Shown: positions 1 through 9,042, numbered from the stretch's first letter. The stretch: DNA of 64,000 bases from SZUA-584 sp041656035 (GCA_964586785.1 CAZPHS010000003.1:1-64000); one strand, 5' to 3'. The notes: a model not told the origin generated them from the letters alone. Numbers and translations are program-made.

Positions 1-2894
1 TAAACGCGGCTTTGATACAGCTTGGCAAAGAGCTCTCCGTTCCGCTTGTAGCAACCAACGACGTGCATTATACAAGGCGCGAAGACGCGAAAGCGCAGGA
101 TGTTCTTCTTTGCATACAGACGCGCTCTTTTATTGACGAGACTGAAAGGTTAAAGTTTGAAACCGACGAGTTTTATATAAAGAGCGCGGAAGAGATGGCG
201 GCTCTTTTTCCGCATGTGCCCGAAGCTATAAGCAACACTGAAGCGATAGCGAACAAATGCGATGTCAGTTTTGATTTCGGCGAAAGGCATATGCCGGTTT
301 TTAAGGCGCCAAAGGGCTATGAAAACGCGCAATATCTAAAAAAGGTTAGCATGGAGGGGCTAAGTTTTCGCTTTGAAGCCGTAACCGATGATTTAAAGGA
401 ACGGCTTTGCTACGAGCTGTCGGTGATAGAGCGCATGGGCTTTACAGATTATTTTCTTATAGTATGGGATTTTATACGCTACGCGAGGGAAAAAGGAATA
501 ACGGTAGGCCCGGGGAGGGGCAGCGCCGCCGGAAGCCTGGTCGCGTACGCGCTTCGTATAACCGATATAGACCCCATAGAATATTCGCTGCTTTTCGAGC
601 GTTTTTTAAACCCCGAGCGTATAAGTATGCCGGATATAGATATAGACTTTTGCATAGAGCGGCGCGGAGAGGTTATAGACTATGTTGTGCAAAAATACGG
701 CGCCGATAAAGTGGCGCAGATAATAACATTCGGGACGCTTGGCGCAAAGCAGGTTATTCGCGATGTCGCAAGGGCCATGAGGGTGCCTCTTGCGGATGCG
801 GATAAAATCGCCAAGATGGTGCCTTTTGCTCCGAAAATGACGGTGGAACGCGCAATGCGGGAAAACCCGCGCCTTATGCTGGAGTACCAGACGAGGCCGG
901 AGATTCGCGAGCTTATAGACACCGCGCTGAAGCTGGAAGGCATTCCGCGCCACGCTTCCACACACGCGGCGGGCGTGGTAATATCGCGCAGCCCCGTTAC
1001 GGAACACGTTCCCCTTGCCGTAAACCCGCGCGACGGAAGCGTAATTACGCAGTTTCCGATGAACACGCTTGAGAGCCTCGGGCTGTTGAAAATGGACTTT
1101 TTGGGGCTTCGCAATTTAACCGTAATACGCCACGCGCTTGAAACGATAGAAAAAACCGCCGGCATTAAAATAGATATAGGAAGTTTAAAATACGACGACC
1201 CAAAGGTTTTCAAGCTTATAGCGTCGGGAGACACGGATGGTGTTTTTCAGCTTGAAAGCGCCGGTATGCGCAACTTAATGCAGCGGTTAAAGCCTACCGA
1301 CCTGGGGGATATAATGGTGGGTATATCATTGTACCGTCCCGGTCCTATGGATTCCATTCCGGCTTATCTTAATGCGAAAGAGAACCCGCAAAATGTGCGT
1401 TACATGCATCCTAGGCTGGAACCCATATTGAAAGAGACTTACGGTTGCATAGTGTATCAGGAGCAGGTTATGGAGATTGTGCGCGATTTGGCCGGATATT
1501 CGCTCGGGCGCAGCGATCTTGTCAGGCGCGCGATGGGAAAAAAGAAAAAAGACGTTATGGAAAACGAGCGAAGAATATTCGTACACGGAGATAAGCAAAG
1601 CGGCGTTGAAGGGGCTGTGCGCCGCGGCGTGCCCGCGCAAACGGCCGAGCGTATTTTTTCGCAGATGGTGGATTTCGCGGAGTATGCTTTTAATAAGTCC
1701 CACGCCTGCGCTTACGCGGTGATAGCTTATTATACCGCGTATTTAAAGTGCCATTATAAAATTGAATACTTAACGGCGCTGCTCAACAGCCTTATAGGCG
1801 CGTCGGATAAAATATCGGCGTATATACAATACTGCACAGGCGGCGGCATACCTTTGCACACGCCCGATATAAACGCGTCGCAGTTTTTATTTATGCCGGA
1901 GGACGGCGGCATACGTTTTGGTTTTGCGGCTATACGAGACGTTGGGCGCGCGGCGGAAGATATAGTCACGGAACGCGCAAACGGAAAGTTTACGAGTTTT
2001 CGTAATTTTATTAACCGTACCGCCGGAATAATAAACAAGAAGATGCTTGAAGGGCTTATATTGGCGGGCTGTTTTGACAGCCTCGGCCTTAGGCGTTCCG
2101 TGCTTATGTCGGTCAGCGACAGGGTTTTAAAGGCCGCGCAGGACGCGAAACGCAAAAGCGCGGACGGGCAGATTTCTTTGTTCGACTCGATTCCCTCGCA
2201 GCTTTCGGGAGACGTCGACGATTTTGATATGATACCGGAATTTAAGCGTGACAGATTGCTTGCCATGGAAAAGCTGTCAACCGGCGTTTATCTTTCCGGA
2301 CATCCGCTCGATAAAATTAAAACCGTTCTTGAGGGCAGGGACGTAAACATATTTAAAATTATGTCCGCCGTTGAGGACGTTGACTCGGCGAGGTATTTCG
2401 AATCGCGGAGCGTTGAGCTTATAGGTATATTAAGCGGATTGCGCAAGCGTTCCACAAAACAGAAAAAAATGATGGCGAACGCTTATCTTGAAGATTTGTA
2501 CGGCTCCATAGAGCTTGTAATTTTCCCCGGCGTTTACGCTAAAACGGAACATTTGCTTGAAGACGATACCATAGTCCGCGTAACGGGAAAGGTGGATATA
2601 AGAGAAGCGGAGGCTCCGCAGCTGCTGGTTGACGGCGTGCGCCCGTATATTAAGAGCGACGAAAAATATAACGGCAAAAAGCTGTATGTGCGTATACCTA
2701 AAGATATGGGAGAGGACACCGGTAATTTAAAAAGGGTTTTGGCGTCGTCCCCGGGGAGCGACGAGGTAACGGTTATGTTTGAGAAAACGGGAAGCAAATT
2801 TAAAACGGGCGGTAAGCTTGCCGTAACGCTTACGGACGCTTTGCTGCAAAGGCTGCGGGCGGTGTTCGGCAGCGAAAATGTTGTTGTAAAGTAA
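1..2894 (+). CDS. dnaE: DNA polymerase III alpha subunit, 5'-truncated by window edge
   Basis: Replicative polymerase catalytic subunit of the DnaE type. The reading frame is open from base 3, so the true start and roughly the first 190 residues (start of the PHP domain) lie outside the window. Visible parts in order: the end of the PHP domain (VATNDVHY), the palm with GRGSAAGS and the catalytic aspartate motif PDIDIDF near visible residue 206, the fingers, a helix-hairpin-helix region, and an OB-fold near residues 800-870. The stop is TAA at 2892-2894. Isoleucine is mostly ATA, the codon habit of the host core. A short inverted repeat AACGGC/GCCGTT spans the stop (2893-2914) but has no clear T tract. 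Confidence 0.97.
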   Translation, partial: NAALIQLGKELSVPLVATNDVHYTRREDAKAQDVLLCIQTRSFIDETERLKFETDEFYIKSAEEMAALFPHVPEAISNTEAIANKCDVSFDFGERHMPVFKAPKGYENAQYLKKVSMEGLSFRFEAVTDDLKERLCYELSVIERMGFTDYFLIVWDFIRYAREKGITVGPGRGSAAGSLVAYALRITDIDPIEYSLLFERFLNPERISMPDIDIDFCIERRGEVIDYVVQKYGADKVAQIITFGTLGAKQVIRDVARAMRVPLADADKIAKMVPFAPKMTVERAMRENPRLMLEYQTRPEIRELIDTALKLEGIPRHASTHAAGVVISRSPVTEHVPLAVNPRDGSVITQFPMNTLESLGLLKMDFLGLRNLTVIRHALETIEKTAGIKIDIGSLKYDDPKVFKLIASGDTDGVFQLESAGMRNLMQRLKPTDLGDIMVGISLYRPGPMDSIPAYLNAKENPQNVRYMHPRLEPILKETYGCIVYQEQVMEIVRDLAGYSLGRSDLVRRAMGKKKKDVMENERRIFVHGDKQSGVEGAVRRGVPAQTAERIFSQMVDFAEYAFNKSHACAYAVIAYYTAYLKCHYKIEYLTALLNSLIGASDKISAYIQYCTGGGIPLHTPDINASQFLFMPEDGGIRFGFAAIRDVGRAAEDIVTERANGKFTSFRNFINRTAGIINKKMLEGLILAGCFDSLGLRRSVLMSVSDRVLKAAQDAKRKSADGQISLFDSIPSQLSGDVDDFDMIPEFKRDRLLAMEKLSTGVYLSGHPLDKIKTVLEGRDVNIFKIMSAVEDVDSARYFESRSVELIGILSGLRKRSTKQKKMMANAYLEDLYGSIELVIFPGVYAKTEHLLEDDTIVRVTGKVDIREAEAPQLLVDGVRPYIKSDEKYNGKKLYVRIPKDMGEDTGNLKRVLASSPGSDEVTVMFEKTGSKFKTGGKLAVTLTDALLQRLRAVFGSENVVVK

Positions 2895-2970
2895 CGGCGG
2901 TTTATTTTGCCGTTATATTGAAGTGGCTGATTAATTATGTTAGCATATTGATAAAAGGATGGTTGCGCAT

Positions 2971-3210
2971 ATGGAAACGGAAAAAGATTATAATCAGGGT
3001 TATGTTATAGTTAAAGCGCTTGAGGACGGCGTGAGCATAATAGGTATGACGCGGGGCAAAGACACCCGTTTCCATCATACCGAAAAATTAGACGGCGGTG
3101 AAGTTATGATAGCGCAGTTTACCGAAAATACGTCGGCAATTAAGATACGCGGCAAGGCACAGCTTTGCACCGCTTACGGTATGCTGTTTTCCGGCAAAAC
3201 GGAAACATAA
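2971..3210 (+). CDS. mtrB: Tryptophan RNA-binding attenuation protein (TRAP)
   Basis: About 79 residues that follow Bacillus TRAP almost end to end. TRAP forms an 11-subunit ring that, with bound tryptophan, binds (G/U)AG repeats in trp leader RNAs. Visible hallmarks are VIVKALEDGVSIIGMTRG, the FHHTEKLD loop (Lys37 and its neighbours in B. subtilis numbering), IAQFTENTSAIK and IKIRGKA (Lys56 and Arg58, which contact RNA). The ATG at 2971 is chosen because homology begins just after it; an in-frame ATG at 2959 overlaps the AAAAGGA ribosome site and would add four residues. A weak promoter-like pair TTGAAG-17 bp-TAGCAT lies at 2918-2946. No trp operon is visible in the window, so its targets are outside it. 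Confidence 0.9.
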   Translation: METEKDYNQGYVIVKALEDGVSIIGMTRGKDTRFHHTEKLDGGEVMIAQFTENTSAIKIRGKAQLCTAYGMLFSGKTET

Positions 3211-3221
3211 AGGGGCGCTTT

Positions 3222-3419
3222 ATGTGGGTAGTCGTTGGCATGACCGGCACAAAAAAAACCGCGCACGCTATGCAAAAAACGCTAGAGGCCGAAGGCATAC
3301 TGGTTAAACTTCGAAACGTTTCGGCTAAAACAAAAATAAGCGGCGATACTTACGAGGTTTTAGTGCTTGCGTCCGAGGGCGGCGAGGCAAGGGAAATACT
3401 GATAGAGCAAGGTTACTGA
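3222..3419 (+). CDS. Small conserved protein, DUF2007-like
   Basis: A 65-residue protein starting MWVVVGM, with an alternating beta/helix pattern. It resembles the small proteins found near dnaE in other Clostridia and loosely the DUF2007 (putative signal-transducing) fold: a first strand, a helix (AHAMQKTLEAEGI), a strand carrying LVKLRN, then YEVLVLASE and a C-terminal helix. The ATG at 3222 is preceded by AAAGGGG at a good distance and follows the mtrB stop by 11 bases, so the two genes are probably co-transcribed. No catalytic motif is visible and the function is unknown. Confidence 0.7.
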   Translation: MWVVVGMTGTKKTAHAMQKTLEAEGILVKLRNVSAKTKISGDTYEVLVLASEGGEAREILIEQGY

Positions 3420-3506
3420 TTTATTAAGGTTATTCGTTAATAGAGTAATTTATTATACACAACTGAGCATTTAACATAATCGGCATATCTTTTATGGTGT
3501 ATAAAA

Positions 3507-4169
3507 ATGCGTAAAACGAAAAGAAGTAAACGTATACGGATTGCACTGAGCGTGTTATTGGCGGCATTCATACTAATTGCGGTTTATTTTATTTTTTTTA
3601 ATAACCCCGGGCAGCCTGTTGATCAAGCGTTTATAGAAAGATACAGAAACGATGTGGACGATTGGTGGGGACAAATATGTTACGCTTCGGACGATATCGT
3701 TATATTTTATGACGCATTCGCGCTTATCGTTTATGATTTGAATGAAATGCAAATAACGGGGGCGGTAGATTTAAAAGAAATAGGCATGAATTACAGGCAA
3801 GGATCGCTTGCTTCAAATATTCATGCGTCTTCTGACGGAAATATTGTTATCTTCGAAAAGATATTTGTTGAGATTCCAAAAGTAGTGGAATGTTACAGAT
3901 ATGTATATCATACGAAGATAAATAAAGTTGAGCGGGTAAATTCGTTTGACGATTTTAATATAGATTTATTTGAATACACTTATGAATTTGATTTAGAAAT
4001 TATGAATAAACTTGGTGAATGGATAAATACTTATCCTTCAAGTGAATTTGTCAAAATAGATGAAAAATATATTTATACAAGACGTGATACCATTTTTGAC
4101 GGTGACAATAATAACTTGGAGATTGTGATAAGGACGCCGGATGAAGTGCAAGTTATTTCTGTATTCTAG
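3507..4169 (+). CDS. Unknown membrane-anchored extracytoplasmic protein
   Basis: A 220-residue protein that I do not recognise. It has a very basic N-terminus (MRKTKRSKRIRI), one hydrophobic segment at about residues 11-31 (ALSVLLAAFILIAVYFIFF), then a hydrophilic domain rich in Asp, Tyr and Ile. There is no lipobox cysteine, so it is probably an uncleaved signal anchor with an outside domain. The gene is visibly more AT-rich than its neighbours and has no convincing Shine-Dalgarno before the ATG at 3507. The stretch 4170-4321 after it holds nothing recognisable. Confidence 0.6.
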   Translation: MRKTKRSKRIRIALSVLLAAFILIAVYFIFFNNPGQPVDQAFIERYRNDVDDWWGQICYASDDIVIFYDAFALIVYDLNEMQITGAVDLKEIGMNYRQGSLASNIHASSDGNIVIFEKIFVEIPKVVECYRYVYHTKINKVERVNSFDDFNIDLFEYTYEFDLEIMNKLGEWINTYPSSEFVKIDEKYIYTRRDTIFDGDNNNLEIVIRTPDEVQVISVF

Positions 4170-4321
4170 TTATTTTAATACATGTTAACGTTTTATTCCA
4201 TATGAATTTGCAAAAGTGAATAAACTTTACAGATTATTAAGACAAAGCTTAAACGGTAAGCAATATGTAAGTAAGTGGATAATTATATAGCGAAACTGTT
4301 GCTTGGCTTTAAGGTCTTATT

Positions 4322-4894
4322 TTACCCCTTTATTTTCTTCGCAAGCTCGGCTATATTTCGTCCCAGCGTTACCATAGTTTCAATGCCTTCAGTGTCGTTT
4401 TGCACGTCTCCCGCGGCGCCGCCTATGCCCTGGTTCCAGTAGCTGGAGCCTACTATTATCCCTTCGCCTATGGTAAACAGATTATTCATGGCGTTAAACG
4501 CGGTAAGCGCACCGTTGCGCCGTACCGCGGCGACGCTTGCGCAAAGCTTTCCCGCCAGCAGCCTGTAAGGTCTTCCCGCGTAGCCTACGCGGTCTATAAA
4601 CGCCTTCATCTGCGCGGTCAAACCGCCGAAATACACGGGAGAGCCGAGTATAAGTATATCGGCCTGCGCTATTGCCGCCATCGCTTCGTTTACAATATCA
4701 TCGTCAAAAAAGCAGCGCATCTTATCGCCTATGCGGCATCGTCCGCAAGCGATACACCCGTGCATATCGCGTCCGCCGGCCTGAATAAGCCGTGTTTTAA
4801 TACCGGACTGCTCTAATTGCTCAAGCACGGTATTAAGAAGAATATATGTGTTCCCCTTAGGCCTTGGGCTGCCGTTTATAGCTATAGCTTTCAT
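4322..4894 (-). CDS. Flavodoxin-like NAD(P)H-dependent FMN reductase, Fe-S flavoprotein type
   Basis: A 190-residue flavodoxin-fold protein. The N-terminal FMN phosphate loop reads INGSPRPKGNT. The compact cysteine motif CIACGRCR near residue 47 is the cluster-binding pattern of archaeal/clostridial iron-sulfur flavoproteins (Isf), suggesting FMN plus a 4Fe-4S cluster and a role in cytoplasmic electron transfer. GSPVYFGGLTAQMKAFIDR is the second flavin-contact region. The ATG at 4894 has AAAGGAT upstream on the minus strand. It lies 6 bases downstream of the HAD phosphatase gene and probably shares its transcript. Confidence 0.85.
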   Translation of the reverse strand: MKAIAINGSPRPKGNTYILLNTVLEQLEQSGIKTRLIQAGGRDMHGCIACGRCRIGDKMRCFFDDDIVNEAMAAIAQADILILGSPVYFGGLTAQMKAFIDRVGYAGRPYRLLAGKLCASVAAVRRNGALTAFNAMNNLFTIGEGIIVGSSYWNQGIGGAAGDVQNDTEGIETMVTLGRNIAELAKKIKG

Positions 4895-4900
4895 AAAAAT

Positions 4901-5716
4901 TTAAATCCTTTCTGATTTTAAGGCAATCTGCCGTTTTAAAGACTGATACAAATCGAACACGCTTTCAAATATATAATGGGGCTTAAAAGGGCTTTCATCT
5001 ATATCCTTTTTAGTCATTTCGCCGGATAAAACTCCAACGGCGCACATGCCGTTGTCAACAGCCAGTTTTAAGTCTGTGTAAAGACGGTCTCCCACAACCG
5101 CCGTTTTGCCGGCCGGAACGCCGGTGGCGGCCAAAATATAGTTCGCAGTATATACGGACGGTTTTCCAAGGTACAGGGGAGAGCGTCCGGAGGCGTGCGA
5201 AAGCATGGCGCATATGCTGGCGCAGTCGGGAATAACATTGCCGTCTTCAAGCGGACATACCGCATCGACATTGGTCGCGAGGAACGGAAGGCCGTCACGA
5301 AGCAGCGACACCGCTTTGCGCGCTTTTTTATAATCATACGATGTGTCAAAGCCGACAAGAACACAATCCGGATTATTTTCCGTACATAGAATTCCGTAAT
5401 CTTTTAGTTGTTTATGCAGCGCTTTTGTTCCCGCCGTATAAACCCGCGCATTGGCGCCGAAGGTTTTTATTATATAATCCGCCGAAACATCAGCGGAAGT
5501 TATAACGCGCGGCTGCCGTCCAAACTTAAGCGATTTAAGCTTTTGCGCGTAATCTTTTGGATTACGGGACGAGTTATTGGTAAAAAATCTGTAGCTTATA
5601 CCGTGCTCCGTGAAAAATGAAAGAAGTTCTTTAGCTCCGTCAATCGCTTTATTACCAATATAAACGGTGCCGTCCATGTCGAGAATAAAGCATTCAGCCG
5701 ATAAAAGGTTAATCAT
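4901..5716 (-). CDS. HAD-IIA family sugar-phosphatase, NagD-like
   Basis: About 271 residues. HAD motif I is DMDGTVYIG near the N-terminus, followed by motif II FFTNNSSRNP. Motif III/IV is VVGDRLYTDLKLAVDNGM. Together these identify the NagD/pNPPase subfamily with a C2 cap, typically dephosphorylating nucleotides or sugar phosphates; the substrate cannot be read from sequence. The start is set at ATG 5716 with AGGAT upstream; an in-frame GTG at 5725 would add three residues. It is divergent from the patatin pair and convergent with the 3507 gene. Confidence 0.85.
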   Translation of the reverse strand: MINLLSAECFILDMDGTVYIGNKAIDGAKELLSFFTEHGISYRFFTNNSSRNPKDYAQKLKSLKFGRQPRVITSADVSADYIIKTFGANARVYTAGTKALHKQLKDYGILCTENNPDCVLVGFDTSYDYKKARKAVSLLRDGLPFLATNVDAVCPLEDGNVIPDCASICAMLSHASGRSPLYLGKPSVYTANYILAATGVPAGKTAVVGDRLYTDLKLAVDNGMCAVGVLSGEMTKKDIDESPFKPHYIFESVFDLYQSLKRQIALKSERI

Positions 5717-5863
5717 TTGCGTCACATCCTTAAATTTTATTTTATCAGAACGTCAGGTACAAAACAACAAAACGGCGGTTTCAATTTTTTGGGGCTGTTT
5801 ATTATGTTTGGCTTTACGGAGCGAATACATAATGGTATATTAAAAAAGGTGAATAATACGGTT

Positions 5864-6637
5864 ATGAAAACAGGTTTGGCTTTAGGCGGAGGCGGAGTTC
5901 GCGGGATTGCGCATATTGCTTATATTGAAGCTATGGAGCGCGCGGGAATTTTTCCGGATATCATTTCCGGAACATCAAGCGGCGCCATTGTGGGAGCGCT
6001 TTATGCCGGAGGCATGTCCCCGCGGGAAATTTGCGGCGTGCTGGAAGACTTTTTAAAAACCGCCAAGCGTTTGGGGCTGGCGTTATTAAAAAGAAAAAAA
6101 GACGGCGGCAGAATAGCGTCTTTCGTAAGGGACTATTTGAGCCGCGTGCTGCCCGTGGATAGATTCGAAGAGCTGCGAATACCGCTTAAAATCGTCGCGA
6201 CCGATTTTCACACTCTGCGAGAGAAAGTGTTTGACAGCGAAGATATACTTCCGGCGCTTATGGGCAGCATCGCGCTGCCAAGCGTTTTTGTTCCGCAGTT
6301 TACCCGGGGCGCTTATTATATGGACGGCGGCGCGACAAATATTGTGCCCTTCGATATTATACGAGATTTGTGCGATGTGCTTATAGCTATTGACGTGTCG
6401 CTTGTCAGACCGAATGATTACAAGCCCAGCACTAAAAACGCCCTCCGCGCGACATGGGCGGCAACTCACGAAACGCTTATAGCGCTCAAATTAAAATCGT
6501 GTTCGGTAGAAATATTCGAACGGCCGACATTTGATAAAGCGTCAACAATGGAATTTCAAAAATATAAGCATATATACAATCAGGCGCAGGCAATGACGCC
6601 GGCGTTTATCGAAAAAATAAATAAATATATTTTATGA
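5864..6637 (+). CDS. Patatin-like phospholipase, catalytically intact
   Basis: Patatin/RssA-type serine acyl hydrolase. All three family landmarks are present: the oxyanion glycine loop LALGGGGVRG, the nucleophile elbow GTSSG (GxSxG), and the DGG motif (YYMDGGATN) that supplies the catalytic Asp. It is expected to act on phospholipid or other acyl esters. The start is taken at ATG 5864, where homology begins, with AAAAAAGG upstream. In-frame starts at 5849 (GTG) and 5804 (ATG) are possible and would add up to 20 residues. A degenerate paralogue follows 15 bases downstream. Confidence 0.85.
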   Translation: MKTGLALGGGGVRGIAHIAYIEAMERAGIFPDIISGTSSGAIVGALYAGGMSPREICGVLEDFLKTAKRLGLALLKRKKDGGRIASFVRDYLSRVLPVDRFEELRIPLKIVATDFHTLREKVFDSEDILPALMGSIALPSVFVPQFTRGAYYMDGGATNIVPFDIIRDLCDVLIAIDVSLVRPNDYKPSTKNALRATWAATHETLIALKLKSCSVEIFERPTFDKASTMEFQKYKHIYNQAQAMTPAFIEKINKYIL

Positions 6638-6652
6638 GAAGGGATAACGGTT

Positions 6653-7441
6653 ATGTCTAAGACATTGGGAATAGCTTTCGGGGGAAGCGGCGCGCAGGGC
6701 ATCGCGGGCGTTGCTTATGTTAAGGCGCTTGAAGCGCTGGGTATAAAGCCCGACATCGTATCCGGAACGGGCATAGGCGCCGTGGTCGCGTCTATGTACG
6801 CGGCCGGCATGGACAGCGACGGCATGATGCAATTTATGCGTGAAGTCGATTTTCCGGGGGCTAAACGTCCGGTTAACGCCGCAAGGGTGAAAGACGCGAA
6901 GATAGGTATATTAGACGGGCTTGGGCTTGAGGAATACTATCAGATGATTGTTCCCGTCAAGGTGTTCGACAGGCTTTATTTTCATCTGAAAATTGTCGCG
7001 GCAAACGCCGTGACGGGAGAAGCGGTAATGTTTACGCATGGCGACGTGGGCAGGGCGGTTCGCTGCGCGGCTGCCGTTCCGGGAGTGTTCCTGCCGCATA
7101 AAGTTGAAGAAGATTATTTTTTTGACGGCTCATGCGTCAACCCCGTGCCTTTCGATATAATCCGTGACGATTGCGATGTGCTCGCGGCAGTATATCCGCA
7201 GATTAAGGCGAAAGAGGATTCTTACAGTACGCAGGTGTTTTTCGCGCTTACGGACGCTTACAACGCCGCGAAAAAAGCGCTGGCGGAAGAAAAACAAAAA
7301 ACGTGCCGTGTAGATAAATATGAATCCATAATACTCGAGGGCTTTTCAATGTATGATTTTGCCCTGTTTGAAGATATTATAGAGTCTGCGGAAGAACAGG
7401 CGGGAATGTTCGCGCTTGATTTACAGAACAAACTTAAATAA
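6653..7441 (+). CDS. Patatin-like protein without nucleophile serine (probable pseudoenzyme)
   Basis: A 262-residue paralogue of the preceding gene. It keeps the fold signatures (IAFGGSGAQG, and the block NPVPFDIIRDDCDVL, nearly identical to the upstream protein's). The nucleophile elbow, however, reads GTGIG instead of GxSxG, and the DG[GA] motif reads DGS. The reading frame is intact, so this looks like a retained non-catalytic homologue and not a decaying gene. The ATG at 6653 follows the upstream stop by 15 bases with GAAGGGA as ribosome site, consistent with co-expression and perhaps a heteromeric pair. Confidence 0.82.
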   Translation: MSKTLGIAFGGSGAQGIAGVAYVKALEALGIKPDIVSGTGIGAVVASMYAAGMDSDGMMQFMREVDFPGAKRPVNAARVKDAKIGILDGLGLEEYYQMIVPVKVFDRLYFHLKIVAANAVTGEAVMFTHGDVGRAVRCAAAVPGVFLPHKVEEDYFFDGSCVNPVPFDIIRDDCDVLAAVYPQIKAKEDSYSTQVFFALTDAYNAAKKALAEEKQKTCRVDKYESIILEGFSMYDFALFEDIIESAEEQAGMFALDLQNKLK

Positions 7442-7475
7442 AATACTAATGAAATCGTGATTTGCGGAGGTTGGT

Positions 7476-8453
7476 ATGATTAACAAAATAGCGTTTACTA
7501 TACCCATAGGTGAAGGTTTTAACGTATACTGGTACGGCGTTATAATAGCGGCTGCGGTTTTGGTTGCCGTAACGCTCGGGACTATCGAATCAAAAAGAAG
7601 AGGCTATCGCTCTGAAATGGTGTTGGATTTTATGCTTCTCGCGATACCTTTGGGAATACTGTTCGCGCGGCTTTATTACGTGGTATTTTCGGATATCGCG
7701 TACAACAGCATAATTGACGTTATTGCCATATGGAACGGAGGGCTTGCGATATACGGCGCGGTAATAGGCGGCTCCATTGCCGCGGTGATTTTCTCCAAAT
7801 GGCGGAAAGTGCCTCTCGGAGAGCTGTTTGATATAGCGGCTCCAAGCATAATAATTGCGCAGGCGATAGGGCGCTGGGGCAATTTTGTAAACCAGGAAGC
7901 TCACGGGGTATTGATAACCAGCCAAAACTGGCAGTGGTTTCCCGCGGGCGTCAACATCGGAGGCCAATGGTTCATGGCGACTTTTTTCTATGAATCGGTA
8001 TGGAATTTAATTATATTCGCTGTTCTGATGCTTATAAGAAAGAAGATGAAGGTAAGGGGCGGGGTATTCGCGCTGTATGTGGCATTATACGGTTTTGGGC
8101 GTTTCTTTATAGAAGCGCTAAGGACTGACAGCCTTTTTGTCGGCGAATTCAGAGTGTCCCAGCTGCTGAGCGCCGCGCTTGTGGTTGCCGGAATACTGTA
8201 TATAGTTTTGATGTCAAGAAAAAAGAAAGAATGGCCGGCATACGAAGGTTTTTACAGTATAAACTTAAGCTTAGAGCAGATTGAGGAATATAGGGAAAGC
8301 ATGAAGAAAACCAAAACAAAAAAAGACAAGGACGAGACAGAAACGGACGAGATGAAAGAGAGCGCGGAAAAAGAGCAAAAAGAGAGTAAAAAGGTATCAA
8401 AAAAGAATAAAGATAAGAAATCGGATAAAAACGAAGAGAACAACGAAGAGTAA
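7476..8453 (+). CDS. lgt: Prolipoprotein diacylglyceryl transferase
   Basis: Transfers diacylglycerol from phosphatidylglycerol to the lipobox cysteine of prolipoproteins; an integral membrane protein. It has about seven hydrophobic segments, GGLAIYGAVIGG, and the Lgt signature GRWGNFVNQEAHG around residue 130. Residues after about 265 form a highly charged Lys/Glu tail (repeated KK, KE and KD) of some 60 residues that is not part of the catalytic core and is probably disordered and cytosolic. The ATG at 7476 has GCGGAGG upstream. Confidence 0.95.
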   Translation: MINKIAFTIPIGEGFNVYWYGVIIAAAVLVAVTLGTIESKRRGYRSEMVLDFMLLAIPLGILFARLYYVVFSDIAYNSIIDVIAIWNGGLAIYGAVIGGSIAAVIFSKWRKVPLGELFDIAAPSIIIAQAIGRWGNFVNQEAHGVLITSQNWQWFPAGVNIGGQWFMATFFYESVWNLIIFAVLMLIRKKMKVRGGVFALYVALYGFGRFFIEALRTDSLFVGEFRVSQLLSAALVVAGILYIVLMSRKKKEWPAYEGFYSINLSLEQIEEYRESMKKTKTKKDKDETETDEMKESAEKEQKESKKVSKKNKDKKSDKNEENNEE

Positions 8454-8498
8454 GTTATAAGTATTAGTATTAACGCAAAATAAGACCGGTCAATTAGC

Positions 8499-8540
8499 GC
8501 CGTCCGACAGTTTATACATTCGGGCGGTGTTATTATTTTG
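8499..8540 (+). terminator. Putative terminator after lgt
   Basis: CCGTCCG (8500-8506) can pair with CGGGCGG (8521-8527) using a G-U pair. It is followed by a T-rich stretch GTTATTATTTT. It ends just before the ribosome site of the DivIVA-like gene. Confidence 0.45.
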
Positions 8541-8558
8541 GCAAAGGAGGGTGGTCTT

Positions 8559-9005
8559 ATGGAAAAATTAAAAAAGAGCATTATGGGAAAATATAATGCC
8601 GGTGATGTCGATAAACTGCTGCAAAAGGTAAGAGAAGACTATGAACAGTGCTTAAAAAATCAGAAAGAAAGGATATTGTTGCTCAGGGACGAAAATAAAG
8701 ATATGGCAGGTATGCTTGAAGCGTATAAAAGGAATGAGCAAAACATATTAAGCGCTATAACCCACGCCGAAGAGAAGGCGCAAAGTATAATCCGGCAGGC
8801 AAAGGAAAAGGCGGCGTTATGTTTGGAAAACGCGCAAAGGGAAGCGCAGAGCATAAGAAGCTCCGCCGAATGCTATTATCAGCGTTTATGCAGCCTGAAA
8901 AAAGCGAGCGAAACCATACACAAAGCGTTTGATAAGGTTATAAACGAAGAGCGTACCAATGTGCGGCCGTTTGTCGCCAATTCGGACAAAACGCAAACAT
9001 ACTGA
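8559..9005 (+). CDS. DivIVA-like coiled-coil protein
   Basis: A 148-residue protein built almost wholly of helix/coiled coil. The N-terminal MGKYNAGDVDKLLQKV resembles the membrane-targeting and first coil of DivIVA/GpsB family proteins. It is followed by a long heptad region (EKAQSIIRQAKEKAALCLE) typical of DivIVA C-terminal coils. It is shorter than classical DivIVA, so a specific septal role is not assured. The ATG at 8559 is chosen because AAAGGAGG lies at 8543-8550; an upstream TTG (8538) has no such site. Confidence 0.7.
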   Translation: MEKLKKSIMGKYNAGDVDKLLQKVREDYEQCLKNQKERILLLRDENKDMAGMLEAYKRNEQNILSAITHAEEKAQSIIRQAKEKAALCLENAQREAQSIRSSAECYYQRLCSLKKASETIHKAFDKVINEERTNVRPFVANSDKTQTY

Positions 9006-9013
9006 CGCCGCGC

Positions 9014-9042
9014 CGGGGCTGCCGCAAGGCAGCCTCGCTTTT
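9014..9042 (+). terminator. Rho-independent terminator after the DivIVA-like gene
   Basis: A ten-pair stem (GGCTGCC and GGCAGCC at its core) closes on a GCAA tetraloop and is followed by CTTTTC. It marks the last native core element before the acquired island. Confidence 0.6.
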
